DNA of 64,000 nucleotides, from positions 483,378-547,377 of the forward strand of contig NW_017265160.1 of NCBI RefSeq assembly GCF_001638985.1, given 5' to 3'. This DNA is from Phycomyces blakesleeanus NRRL 1555(-) (taxonomy: Eukaryota > Mucoromycota > Mucoromycetes > Mucorales > Phycomycetaceae). This document shows positions 9,913-20,884 of this stretch, piece by piece. Under the pieces are notes generated by a model that saw only the letters and a program-made list of their open reading frames with translations, was not told the DNA's origin and did not search any database. The stretch's first letter is position 1. Each line of letters opens with the position of its first letter. Made by a program: the position numbers and the translations under genes.

Positions 9913-12900
9913 CTAGTTTGTCTGACATTAAATCCATAATATTAATCACAATGAACCTTTCATTATCATTATATTCTTTTATCCTTCCCTTCATTCATTC
10001 CTTACTTGCTTTTAAGCTTTAGTTCTTTCTAAAGTATATTTGGCCCTACATTTCTCTCTATCTTTGTATATTTTCTCTCTTGGCTATTTATAAATACCTA
10101 TACTTATATTGGCGGTATTGGCTCTTTTTTTTTGTTTGTTTTATTTGTTATATAGGTTTCTAATTTGATGTATTTTTACTTGATTTTTTTCTTTTCTTCT
10201 CAATATATCGGTATATCAATAGAGTGACCTATTTCAAGCAAGAATCTAGAATACCATGTTTTATTACCTTTCAATCACTTGCCAATTGGTTGTGTGCCAA
10301 TAGATTCCATGGTAGATTCCCAAAAAAATCCCATCTCCACACCAAAATAACGCTTAGCCACATAGAATCTGAGTAATAATGATAGTAACACAAATGCAGT
10401 TATAAAAGTATTTATACACTGATATGGTTTTTATAATGTTTTCGCACTTTTAATATAACCTTTGTATATCTTGTATTTTAATTTTGTTATTGGTGAATTG
10501 TAAGAAAAATGTAGTATCTTATCTCTTAATTTTCATCTCCCTCCATATATATATTTTTGCTTGGTGCATCATAATTCCCTTTGCAGAACACTATTATTGA
10601 TAATAGCATTTTAAGTTAGTCTCAAATATTTCTATACACACTTTAAATCTAAACAGCTCACATTTTATCAAGGAAACATAAGACTTTAACCAAAAGAAAC
10701 AAGAAACAAGTAGCAATATTCACATTTTCCAATATTCAACTAATAGAAGCCATATCAATAGCGATAATAATAACAGCAAAGTCATTTAAAAAACGTATGT
10801 TGAAAGTGTAAGTTCGCGGAGATTCGGTTTTGGTCTACAGTTGTAATTCGAGCCAAAATATACACTGTTAAAAAAAAAGGTACATATAACCTTGGAGAGA
10901 AAAAGGTATATTGTATTGCTTTTCAATCCTACATAGATAATTGCAGGTAATACTTTGGGATAGTATGTATAAATATAATCTTCTTTTTATAAGTAAAGTC
11001 TCTACAATATATAATATCTACAGCTATATCTACTAACTATGCCTTTCTTTTTTTAGAAAATTATTATGTAAAGAACTTAACATATTCGTGTATATTTATA
11101 TTATAAGATTCCAAAAATGTGGAAATAACACAAGAAAATATGTTTTAAGTCCTTGGATCATATGAATAAAATCTCTGGAAATGTTAAGAAAACTATTGGC
11201 CGGAGGCACAGCTTTTGTCTATCAATTTTCTTAGAAGACATTGTCTTTTCTCTTTCTATCTCTTTGCATTTCCTTTTGTATAAGACATTTACCAAAATTC
11301 TAAAATGCTTTACCCAATATAAAGATTAAAGACACATTTTGAGATATTAACATGAGAACATAATATCCCTCATGTGTGTATTATTAGTAAAGGAGCACAG
11401 TCAGTATAATATGAACTATGGATATTTGAATGTCGTAGTTTAGCAATAAAGATAAAAATAATGGAAAAGTAACATAAAATCTTTAATGCCTTTTTATTAT
11501 TATTATGACAACATCAGCAACAACGACAAAAAAAATAGACATCTGATAGTTAGTTAGAATCATTAATAATCATAAAAATCATTGCTCATTAATATATCTA
11601 AATCTTTATGAAGTTACCTTTTTTACATTTTCAGTTATATCTGAGCATAATTCATTACTAAATTGTTATCATTATCGTTATCATTATCATGATGTTTTTG
11701 GTAACATTTTATATAAAATAAGTATTACCTTGGGATGAACCCACTAAATGATTTCTTGTTTGTTAATCATATTCGCTAATTTTGTTTCTTCTATTTTATT
11801 TGATAGCTACACCAGAGTACCATATAGTACCCCACTATTTTTTTTCTTGGTAACCACAACACAGCACATCACTTTTCAAATCGTTAAAATTTTCACTGCA
11901 AAAAATTCACCCAAGTAACTCCCTCCTCCTTTCCTTTTTTCTTTCTTCTTCTTTGGGTGTAAATAGAGCACTTGGTTTTTATATACACTTTCTCATAATT
12001 TCTGCATTTTTTTTTAGATATTCCTGATATCTCTGCAAACATAAATTCTAAATGTTTCGAATATGGACTAACTGACTCGTGTTAACTTTACAAAATTTCT
12101 ATTTGCTTAACAGGGTCTAGCTTTTACTCAGTTGCCGGAAAAATAATAATGGGTATCATCCAATGGCTGTTATGGTGTAAATTGCTCAGTTTGCAGTACT
12201 TAGATATTCTAAAGGATAAAAGAAAATTGGGATGTTTTGATGAATATTGAAACAATCGAGATCGAATAATGTTAGAGTAGTGGATATTAATAAACGCTAC
12301 CAGTTTAATCATACAATTATGTTATCAATTTTGTGAATATATATATTGGTGTTTGGATAAGTTTGATATATTAAGGCAAGTAATATCGTTTCTTTTAATA
12401 TCCCCATCAAGCAAGAGCTATATAAACCTTTAACGTTTTACACAAAAGTAAATAAGCAAACAAGATACTCTATTTAATCAATTCATATATTTTCTGACTA
12501 TATTATCCAAATATAGAAAAGAGCAATGATCATCGTCGATGTCTCCTTGATTATTCTGCCTATGATGATAAAATGATAGGAGTCTTTTCTGTAGAAAGCA
12601 ATGATTGAAACCCAACTCTTTTTTGTTTCTGCTAATTGTAATGTATCGGATCTTCAGGAAAATCAATACAAAAATTTACTAAAGCTTGTAGAATTGTAAA
12701 TCAACACTCCAAAGCCCTCTACTTTTTTTAGGCCCATATTTACTACTTAATTTCATAGTATTATATCCCACTATCACTTATATAATGTGTCTCATTTTTG
12801 ACTAACAGATATTTCGTCATAGCCAGATTTCTTTTCTTGAATACTGTGCAAGGACCGTCTTTAGGCGGTTGCGCATGCAGTATAGCAATATGTCTATTAC

Positions 12901-13487
12901 CAAAGTTTCGCCAATTTAAAGAAAAACGATTCATTTTTCTGATAAGTTCTCATTTCGTTAAAAGGTATAGGTCGCTCTGGTCAACTAGTGCTGGCTGTGT
13001 TGCTTAGGAAAATCCTTAGCTTGTAGACTTTGATAACTGCGTTGTGTTGTTTATCACCCTCTACAATTTCTACTGTCTCTCTAAAGCCGTGTATGCAGTT
13101 TTCTTCCTCTCCCCGTGGATTTTTTTTCTTACAGTGCACCTTATTGCAAAAGTCCCGCTTATCTCCAGCCAAAATACATCATTCAATATTTTGTTTGGCA
13201 GAGAGTAAAACTTGGTCAGTTTGCATATGTATATATATATTAAATATATTGCACACCTTCCAGTTACAAATTACTATATCAAGGCATTATTCTTTCTCCA
13301 TTTGTCACGGAAAATGAAAGGAGTCAATAATTTATATACGCATTTCCTTTATCTCCTATAGTACATTATAAAAAGAAAAGGAGAAGAGGCTGATGAAAAG
13401 AAAATCCGGTGATAGACAGGGCTGACGATTTTTATTCAATTGATTTGTACCCAAGAAATGTTTCCTATAGTCTTTCCTTAGGAAATA

Positions 13488-13922
13488 TGGTGCTATCGGA
13501 CTTAAGTATCTATGTATAATGGTATTTTTCAAAAGATATCAACTTTTGCAAAAATAAATTTAATAAAAATCCTTGAACAGAATTATTAAGCATGCTATTC
13601 TCTATAATTCTATTGAAGCGTTTTGTATTAAATTCATTTTTGCAAAAGTTGATACCCTTCAAAGTTTGGGTGTTTTGATAAATTCATTTGCGGAGTTTAA
13701 CTTTTTTCAGAAGTTGAAACATCTTGATGGCTCCCATAGGCGGTACATGAAAATATTTATCCTAAAACGGAAAGTCATGTGATCAAGAAAGTGACCAAGC
13801 TTTAGGAACACACATTTTTCCATACATTTAGCGGAGAGTGAATAATTTTTACATATAAAAAAATTTCAAAGAAGAAATTGAAACAAATGCAAAAACATAG
13901 ATACTTAAGTCCGATAGCACCA
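13488..13922. mobile_element. MITE with 28-bp terminal inverted repeats and TA target duplication
   Basis: The left end TGGTGCTATCGGACTTAAGT (continuing to 13515) is repeated perfectly in inverse orientation at 13895-13922. Flanking TA dinucleotides at 13486-13487 and 13923-13924 fit a Tc1/mariner-type insertion. The 435-bp body has no transposase. A diverged relic of its right half lies near 46841-47043. Confidence 0.85.
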
Positions 13923-14342
13923 TAAGTTCAGGTTTTGTTATTTCTGACAAAAAAAATCTGCCATAGTAAAATGATATATTCATATTGTAAAAATAAAGAA
14001 TAAGAAAAACATATCCCCTCCTTATACCATATATTATATATATATTGTTTATTTACTTATATTTGACCTTACAATCTTATAATATTAAGATGGTAAGACG
14101 GTAAGATAGCAAGGACACACATTCACTTTTGATAGACATTGTGGGTATGGTTATTTTCAAAAGTAAAAATAAAATATAGTATAATGGACAGAAATATAAA
14201 ATAAAAGCAACAGTCATGAGGCTGAATATTCAAACTGTGGTTATATTCATCCTTAAAGACTTTATTGAAAAATGCTGAGCATATTTTTTTATGAGTATTA
14301 AACAAAAAAAATTGCAGTAGAAAGATCTTCTTAATATTATAA

Positions 14343-14415
14343 CTACTGCTACTACTGTTACTACTGTTACTACTATTACTACTATTACTACTACTACTAG
14401 TAGTAGTAGTAGTAC
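14343..14415. repeat. TAC/TAG triplet repeat with internal inversion
   Basis: An imperfect CTA/TTACTA tract turns into TAG units at about 14400, so the two halves can pair with each other as a hairpin. It generates spurious Ser- and Val-rich frames on the minus strand. Confidence 0.8.
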
Positions 14416-14759
14416 TCTTACTGATATTATTAGAGTATTTTCTACTGTTTTGCTCACTGAAAAATAAGAAATACAATTGTATGTTTGACAAGAGAACGAG
14501 GGCGTACTTCTTCTTATCATCTGAATTCTATTGTATCAATTATATATACCTTAAAAAAAGAGGAATATTATATACATATGCAAACACGTATGCACATACA
14601 ATATCTTTAAATAGTGCTTGGACGCTTAATCAGAAAAAGTATAATACAAAGCCACCTCAACAGCTTGGTTATACAGCCCAACCTTATATATAAACTACCG
14701 GATCAAGTCCTTTCTTTCTTTGCCAAATAACAGTTTCTCAAAATCTCGATTGAGTTGTC

Positions 14760-15819
14760 ATGCTGTCTCAGAAAGTGCTTTGCTGTATTCCTGCCCGCAT
14801 AGGCGTTATACTAATGTCGACCATCATGTTTGTGAGTTTGATGTACCTTTTTTTTTTAAAAAAAAAACAATCAACATCCCCCATGATGTTATTGTTACTG
14901 TTATTAATACTCTTTAATGATCTAGTTGGTATACATTGCAATCATTGTCCTTTCGTTCATCAAGCGAGACGGTAAAGAAAGAAAATACAGCAGACACAAT
15001 GGCTCATTTCACCTCATTTCACCTCACCTCACAATATGACTCTCTTGTGCGTGATCTTTTGTATTAAATTTTAATATCTCTTACTTTGGTTTTGGCTTTT
15101 ATGTTTAGAGATGGAGCTGTGGGCCACTACAAAACAGTCGACTGACACCGATTTTACAAAAGAGGCGTTTAATGGCTTATTTTATGCATTTGTTTCAGTA
15201 TTTATTGTGTATGCTGTTGTATTGGCATATGGTATCCTGTCTGCCTTTATGGTAAAATATATATTGTTAAAACAAGGTCTTGCTCATGGATATTTAATTA
15301 ATTAATTTCTTTATATATTATTATTCTTCAAAAAGGATAATCACAAATTGGTTCGGATATACCACATCTTGAACTGGTTCTTTGTTTTGCTTGTATTAAC
15401 TAGCACATTGGCATACTGGATCTATTTCAAGGTCAAACAGACTGTGTATGTCAATGACTGCCAGGAGTATGAAAACACAAAGAACCAGACGACCGACAAT
15501 ACATACAGCCCAGTAGCGATACCAGGCAAGACAACTGTGGCAGGAGGGGCTGACAAGAGTTTCTGTATCGACCTAGTAAATAAGCTGGTAATTGGTACGG
15601 GTGTGGTTGTATTTGTTGGAAACTTTATCCAGGTAAGAAAGAAAAATAACAAGTTACGAATGGTTTGCAACTAGCTAATGTTTTTCTTTTATATTAATAA
15701 TAATCATTTTGTAGGTCTATATTGCTAGTTCGATTGGAATTTACTCTACAAGTCTTAAGCGTAACAACCAACATCAAAGACTCCACTCTCTGGATGATGA
15801 TGAACCCGAAAAATCATAA
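14760..15819 (+). CDS. Small four-span membrane protein, function unknown
   Basis: Exons: 14760-14831, 14926-14971, 15109-15251, 15336-15632, 15715-15819; 220 aa. The short second exon (46 nt) was found by phase: it supplies LVYIAIIVLSFIKRD and links the first hydrophobic helix to the EMELWATTKQ loop. Predicted membrane spans are near residues 8-36, 62-85 (LFYAFVSVFIVYAVVLAYGI), 93-112 (HILNWFFVLLVLTSTLAYW) and 167-190 (VIGTGVVVFVGNFIQVYI). A loop with Cys and Asn-X-Thr sites lies between spans three and four. The C-terminus is hydrophilic (NNQHQRLHSLDDDEPEKS). The topology recalls tetraspan or MARVEL-type fungal proteins, but no diagnostic motif is seen. The ATG choice is the first in the hydrophobic exon and is uncertain. 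Confidence 0.72.
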
Positions 15820-15822
15820 ACT

Positions 15823-15843
15823 CACGTGTGTAATGTGACGTCA
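15823..15843. promoter_or_regulatory. E-box and perfect CRE palindrome upstream of RAD6
   Basis: CACGTG (15823-15828) and TGACGTCA (15836-15843) lie together just past the stop of the membrane-protein gene and about 310 bp before the RAD6 start. Both are canonical bZIP/bHLH targets; use here is inferred from position only. Confidence 0.4.
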
Positions 15844-16150
15844 AGTCAAGCTTATTCAACTCGATTCCTTCATTCAACTTTTTTTTATTTTATTTTATCA
15901 AGTCAAAAATAATAATAATCCTCCCCTTCTTCCGTTTCTCTTCTATTTTTCTTTTTTTTTACTAAGAAAACATAATATCAATCTCGAATCGTTCTTTTTT
16001 CTTTTTGGTCAAATAGTCTAAAGAAAACATACATATTTCTTTTAACAATCTAAACCAAAAAAAGAAAAGAAAGAAAAGACCTTTTTCAACTCTAAAACAA
16101 AAAAGCAACAACAACAGCCATCTATTGTATTTTAATCAAACTTAATTGCA

Positions 16151-16890
16151 ATGTCAACACCATCAAGAAGACGTCTTATGCGCGATTTTAAGCGACTCCA
16201 GAGTGATGCACCAGGCAAGTCTTGATTCTAATGATGATTAATGTGGTCCTAATACAATATCATTTATCATGTAGGAGGTGTCTCGGGTGAGAATAAAAAT
16301 GAACGATAAAATATAGAAACCACTAATGCATAGATGGAGTGTGTAGGTGCACCTTGTTCGGATAACATCATGCAATGGAATGCGGTGATCTTTGGACCAT
16401 GTAAGATGCATGACTAAACATCAACAAATTCCTAAAAATACATACATACATGCACACATATATATAGCCGATACACCATTTGAAGATGGCACCTTTAAAC
16501 TTGAACTTCACTTTGAGGAGACTTATGTGAGTCCATATATTATTATTATTACTGCTAGTATTGGATTATTATTATTATTATTATTATAAGCTCTTGTAAA
16601 TTAATTATATAAATCTTCTTTAAAAGCCAAACAAACCACCACAAGTCAAGTTCATTTCAAAAATGTTCCACCCCAATGTTTATGCCAATGGTGAACTCTG
16701 TCTGGATATTCTACAGAACAGGTGGAGCCCAACCTATGATGTGGCTGCCATATTGACCAGCATTCAGTCTCTCCTGCACGACCCTAACCCAAATTCTCCT
16801 GCCAATGCAGAGGCAGCCAATTTGTATCGTGAAAACAGAAAGGAATATGTTAGAAGAGTCCGTGAGACAGTTGAGAGTTCTTGGGAATAA
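16151..16890 (+). CDS. RAD6: Ubiquitin-conjugating enzyme E2, Rad6 type
   Basis: E2 enzyme that acts with Rad18 and Bre1 in DNA-damage tolerance and histone H2B ubiquitination. Exons: 16151-16214, 16275-16286, 16347-16400, 16468-16526, 16627-16890; 150 aa, the length of human UBE2A/B and lacking the acidic tail of budding yeast Rad6. The catalytic Cys is residue 88 in [15 protein letters not shown], exactly at the family position, with HPNVY upstream. The N-terminus [17 protein letters not shown] is typical. The first intron has a GC donor (16215). The second exon is only 12 nt and encodes the conserved GVSG loop; skipping it would stay in frame. The whole protein matches the family end to end. 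Confidence 0.97.
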
Positions 16891-17043
16891 ACATTTGGTT
16901 TTCTTTTTTCCCACTTTTATTGTCTACTATACTGTTTTCTATCTATCTTTCTATCTTCTTCTTTTTTATATTTTATACTTGGATTTATAAATACACATAC
17001 ACAAACACATACACACACACATATTGTTCTTCTTTTCTGTTTC

Positions 17044-18253
17044 TTAATTGCCGCGAACAGTTCTCATAACCTCATCAGCAAAATCACTCTCCTTCTTCTC
17101 AATACCCTCTCCAACCTGCCAGCGCGCAAAGTCAACAACCTCTGCACCTTCCAAGCCAGCATTCTTAGCAACCTCATCAACGTACACGGCCACATTCTGG
17201 TCAGGGCGGAGCATAAAGGCCTGTTCAGTCAGAACGGAGTTGGTGATGTATTCCTCAGGGTTGTTTTGTTCAAGAACACTTGCAGGGACCTGATCCTTAG
17301 TGAGGTAGACGGGGCTGTAACCAACAACCTGGCGAGCAACCTGGCGAGCTGTCTTGGCCAGCGCAGCACGGCCTTTTTCTTCAAGCTCACCAACAGTAAC
17401 CTTTCGGGGTTGAAGAACAGCAATTCCACCAATATTTCCTGCTGCAGAATCACCGCCGTGTACGTAAGCAGCAGATACACCATCTACCACAACTGCTGCA
17501 CGGCGAAGAGTAATGTTCTCGCCAAGCTTTCCAATGGTCTCAACAATTGACTCTTGAACAGTCTTGCTCAAATCTGCTGAGGTCTCATTGGCTAAAGGCA
17601 TAAGTGGGGCATTCATAAGTCCCTTTACAGACAAGTGTTCGATAGCCTTGCTTCCAGCAGCAGGAGTGTCGTGCAAGAGGAGCGAGGTAGTAGCAATACG
17701 AGCAGCAAGGTTTTTGAACACGTCGTTGCGGGACACAAAATCAGTCTCGCAGTTGAGCTAGATATATATATAAAGATAATAGCCTTTTAGGAACAAACTC
17801 AGATTTGAGAAACCCATTTTTCCTCTAATCCATTATAACTACACTATCCTCTATCTCTCTGTCTCTCTTTCTGTGTATATATATCTATATATATATATCT
17901 TCCTCATGCTCTCACTTCGCATTTAACTTCTTTTACGCACTCACCTCAATCATTGTGCTTCTATTGTTAACCGAGGCAATGGTAATAAGTCCCTCACCCG
18001 CAGTTCTACCAGCCACCTTCTCAGCCTTTTTTGCGCCAGAAGCCTGGGCATCGGCAGAAAGCCATTCGAGTGCCTTTGCATAGTCGTTGTCGTTCTTTAC
18101 CAAGGCTTCCTTTGCCTTGGTCATAGATACTTCGGTCTCCTGACGGAGTTTGGCAAGGAGCTTAATGTTGGGCTTTACTTGGGTGGTATAGGAGCGTGTG
18201 AGGCCAAAACGACATGGTGCAAAAGAAGCACGAAGACCAAAGAGCGAGTTCAT
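17044..18253 (-). CDS. TSFM: Mitochondrial translation elongation factor Ts
   Basis: EF-Ts regenerates EF-Tu-GTP during mitochondrial translation. Two exons on the minus strand: 18253-17945 and 17757-17044; 340 aa, usual length for fungal EF-Ts. The presequence (MNSLFGLRASFAPCRFGLTR) is basic and serine-rich. The N-terminal UBA-like domain follows (LLAKLRQETEVSMTKAKEAL). The junction of the two exons restores the hallmark LNCETDFVSRND, which contacts EF-Tu. The dimerisation/core region then runs to the C-terminus. It converges with RAD6 (153 bp between stops) and is divergent from RPL30. Confidence 0.96.
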
Positions 18254-18563
18254 GAGAAATTGAGCAAGGGGAGAGATATATAAAAAAGGGGGAGGGAAGA
18301 TTTGGAGCGGGGGTTAATTGAACATGATCCATTTTGACAGCGGTTCAAGGGTGGCTTACTAGTGGAAGAAAGACGTCACGCCTTTGACTGTTGAAAATTT
18401 TGTATTTTTCATTCAAAGGGGACCGGCTCAGACGGCAAGTTGTGAACCCTCCTCTTTCGTATCCATCCTCGACTTGGTATGTAGCTTTTTTTCCCAAGAC
18501 GCTATACAAGCCTGAACACCAGCGATGTACAATCCGCCCTTACCTATAATATTTTAGTTAGCA
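18254..18563. promoter_or_regulatory. Divergent promoter region of EF-Ts and RPL30
   Basis: The 310 bp between the two start codons must serve both genes. It contains a CRE-like half palindrome (GACGTCACG) at about 18371 and a CT-rich patch near 18450. No other known site was recognised. Confidence 0.45.
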
Positions 18564-19091
18564 ATGGCCCCCATCAAGAAGACCAAGAAGAACACCGACA
18601 CCATCGGTTCCCGCCTCCAGCTTGTCACCAAGTCCGGAAAGTACACCCTTGGTTACAAGTCCACCTTGAAGACTCTTCGTCAGGGCAAGGGTAAGTTATA
18701 TCACAACTCTCCGGGGGACAGGAGCCCAATACAAAATAAAACAAAAAGATTGCAGCCACCCTGTTCTGCACGGGCAGAGATCGTCCCCCCTCATTCCGCT
18801 AACACTTGTGAATCCCTCATTTAGCCAAGTTGGTCATCATTGCTGGCAACTGCCCCCCTCTCCGCAAGTCCGAGATTGAGTACTACGCCATGTTGTCCAA
18901 GACCGGTGTCCACCACTACAACGGCAGTAAGCACCCTAAACCTTTTTTTTTAAATTAAAAGATAAGACTCTTTCTGATCCATTATGTGTCTAGACAACAT
19001 CGACCTTGGTACCGCTTGCGGTAAGCTTTTCCGCGCCAGCGTCCTCTCCATCACCGATGCTGGTGACTCTGATATCTTGAGTGCCCAGTAA
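18564..19091 (+). CDS. RPL30: 60S ribosomal protein L30 (eL30)
   Basis: Component of the large ribosomal subunit. Exons: 18564-18690, 18825-18926, 18994-19091; 108 aa, family length. Conserved stretches are visible throughout: [39 protein letters not shown], and [14 protein letters not shown]. Codon use is strongly biased toward C-ending codons (AAG, ACC, GTC) unlike its AT-rich neighbours, as expected for a highly expressed gene. Budding yeast L30 regulates splicing of its own transcript; intron 1 here is 134 nt, but I cannot confirm a kink-turn. Confidence 0.97.
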
Positions 19092-19694
19092 TTGCAAAAA
19101 TAAATGAGTAGTTTTGTGCTCTGTTTATCCTTCGAGTATTCAGAACATTAAAATCTTGTTTTTTTTTTCAATGAAAAAATTGCCAATAAAACTGTGTTTT
19201 TCTTGTCTTATGTATAAATTATCACTTGCTTTTTTATGTTTAATGCGTTTTTCTGTGTGTGTGTGTGTTATATGAATCCTTTTCTGTGGGTTGTTTGATA
19301 ATCATCAAGTGGCTTGTCCTTTAATTGAGATTTTTTTTGTGACGTTGCTTAATCAATTTTCTCGGGAAATTGTGTGTGGATTAAAAGGATTTTTTTTAAA
19401 AAAAACCTATCCATATATATATTGGACTAATAATTTTTGTGTAATAGCTCATTATTTAAATATTTTATCAAAGATAAGAGTCCTTATACTGAGACATGAA
19501 TGACAAAAGAGGCTCTTCACACTATGTACATGCTTGATATCTTATCAGCTTAATATTTATTTATTTTTCACAGTTCTGTATTGCCACATACTTATTTTTT
19601 TTTTTATCAAGATGGATAGGGAGAAATCTGTTGAATGGAGAATAGCAGACCTCAACCTTTATACTATATTGCCAAACGAAACCAATTATGCTCA

Positions 19695-20729
19695 GAGCAT
19701 CTGCAGCGGTTACATTAAAATTAATTTTTGCGACTGTTTTAATGTGGATTCCGAAATGTTCTCAAAAAAATCGTCTGCAGCGGTTACATTAGGGGGTTTC
19801 ATTATCTGTTTTAGATTTTATTTTATTTTTTCTGAGCTTTAAGTTTTAACCAATAATAATGGATATAAAAAGATATTACTGAACCCCCCTCATGTTAGCT
19901 AATTTAATGTATAAAGTCTTTTAAAAAATCACTTTTTTGTTTATTATTCTAGATATATTTACTGTTTACATAAAGCTACTGATGGGCTAAAATTTATGAA
20001 AAGTCTTTGAATAAGCATGTTTAAGACATATTAAATAATATAATGTACTACTTCTATCAAAATAGACAGAAAATATGAGTAAAGTAATGCTTTTTGTTAT
20101 TTATAATATTTGAATAAAAATGCTAAGTCAAAAATAAAATAAAATCTTAAAATTATCAAGCCAAGTTTTGAGATTTTATTTTTTGAAATTTTATTTTTTG
20201 AGAGATTTTTACCAGCCAATAATTAGTGTTTTTCAATCCCAGAAAAAATAAAATAAAATCTAAAACAGATAATGAAACCCCCTATTACAGACAACATTAT
20301 AGATAATGTAGTCCATTTTTAAGGTCAGGAACATTACATGTAGTGTTACATTATAAATCGATACTATCTTTTTGAATCGTTTTCTTCCCTCTCGCATCCT
20401 TTGTTAAAACGAACAATAGTCTATAGAAATGAGCAAAGAAATTCTCACAAATTATGCTCACTATTAATCTGACAATATTGAAATTATTAAATTCATATTT
20501 TTAATGCATATATAGAGAGCAAATGTTCAATAAAATAAATTTCAAGAAAAAGAATATGAACAAAATCATTAGTGAAGAACTGGAAACTTTAGACAGTCAA
20601 AAAGCTCAAATTGTTCCTTTGTAATGTAGCCACAATTTGGCAATCTGTTTTTAACTGGTATTCAATCCCCGGTGTGGCTATACTACACTATATATAATGT
20701 TTTCGATAATGTAACCGCTGCAGATGCTC
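19695..20729. mobile_element. MITE-like element (outer) with 23-bp TIRs and TCA target duplication
   Basis: GAGCATCTGCAGCGGTTACA (continuing to TTA) at 19695-19717 is perfectly inverted at 20707-20729. TCA flanks both sides (19692-19694 and 20730-20732), giving a 3-bp duplication. A second direct copy of CTGCAGCGGTTACATTA lies at 19774-19790. The interior has no transposase and hosts a second element. Confidence 0.82.
19791..20283. mobile_element. Inner MITE nested in the outer element, 43-bp perfect TIRs
   Basis: The left arm (19791-19833), starting AGGGGGTTTCATTATCTG, is a perfect inverse of 20241-20283. The flanks allow either a 3-bp ATT or a 2-bp TA duplication. Its first 17 bp are shared with the element at 63228-63672, so both belong to one end-type family. 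Confidence 0.85.
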
Positions 20730-20847
20730 TCATCATATGACTTGCCTTGTCCAAAGTATTCATGTAAAATAAGATTTTTTTATGATTACTTTGCAACCCA
20801 ATTGTGTGCAATTAAATAACTATAAAGATAAAAAAATATTATGGGTT

Positions 20848-20852
<5 letters not shown>

Positions 20853-20882
<30 letters not shown>
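20853..20882. repeat. Poly-A tract (30 nt)
   Basis: An uninterrupted A run, the longest in the window. It is followed at 20913 by a 30-codon open frame starting MDDFFFWLTDVFD. A retroposed tail is possible, but no matching body is visible upstream. Confidence 0.6.

Positions 20883-20884
<2 letters not shown>

Larger units (their letters stand above)
9913..14759. other. Gene-poor AT-rich region
   Basis: I see no supported gene in this 4.8 kb. It has homopolymer runs, one MITE (13488-13922), a TAC/TAG triplet repeat (14343-14415) and short open frames of 60-120 codons that show no family resemblance. The frames around 14123-14520 are translations of the triplet repeat. Confidence 0.6.

Noticed and set aside
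12798..13317. Several overlapping 60-95 codon frames on both strands
   Set aside because: Mutually overlapping, with no conserved pattern; expected by chance in this length.
14123..14520. Ser-rich and Val-rich frames on the minus strand
   Set aside because: They are alternate translations of the TAC/TAG triplet repeat.
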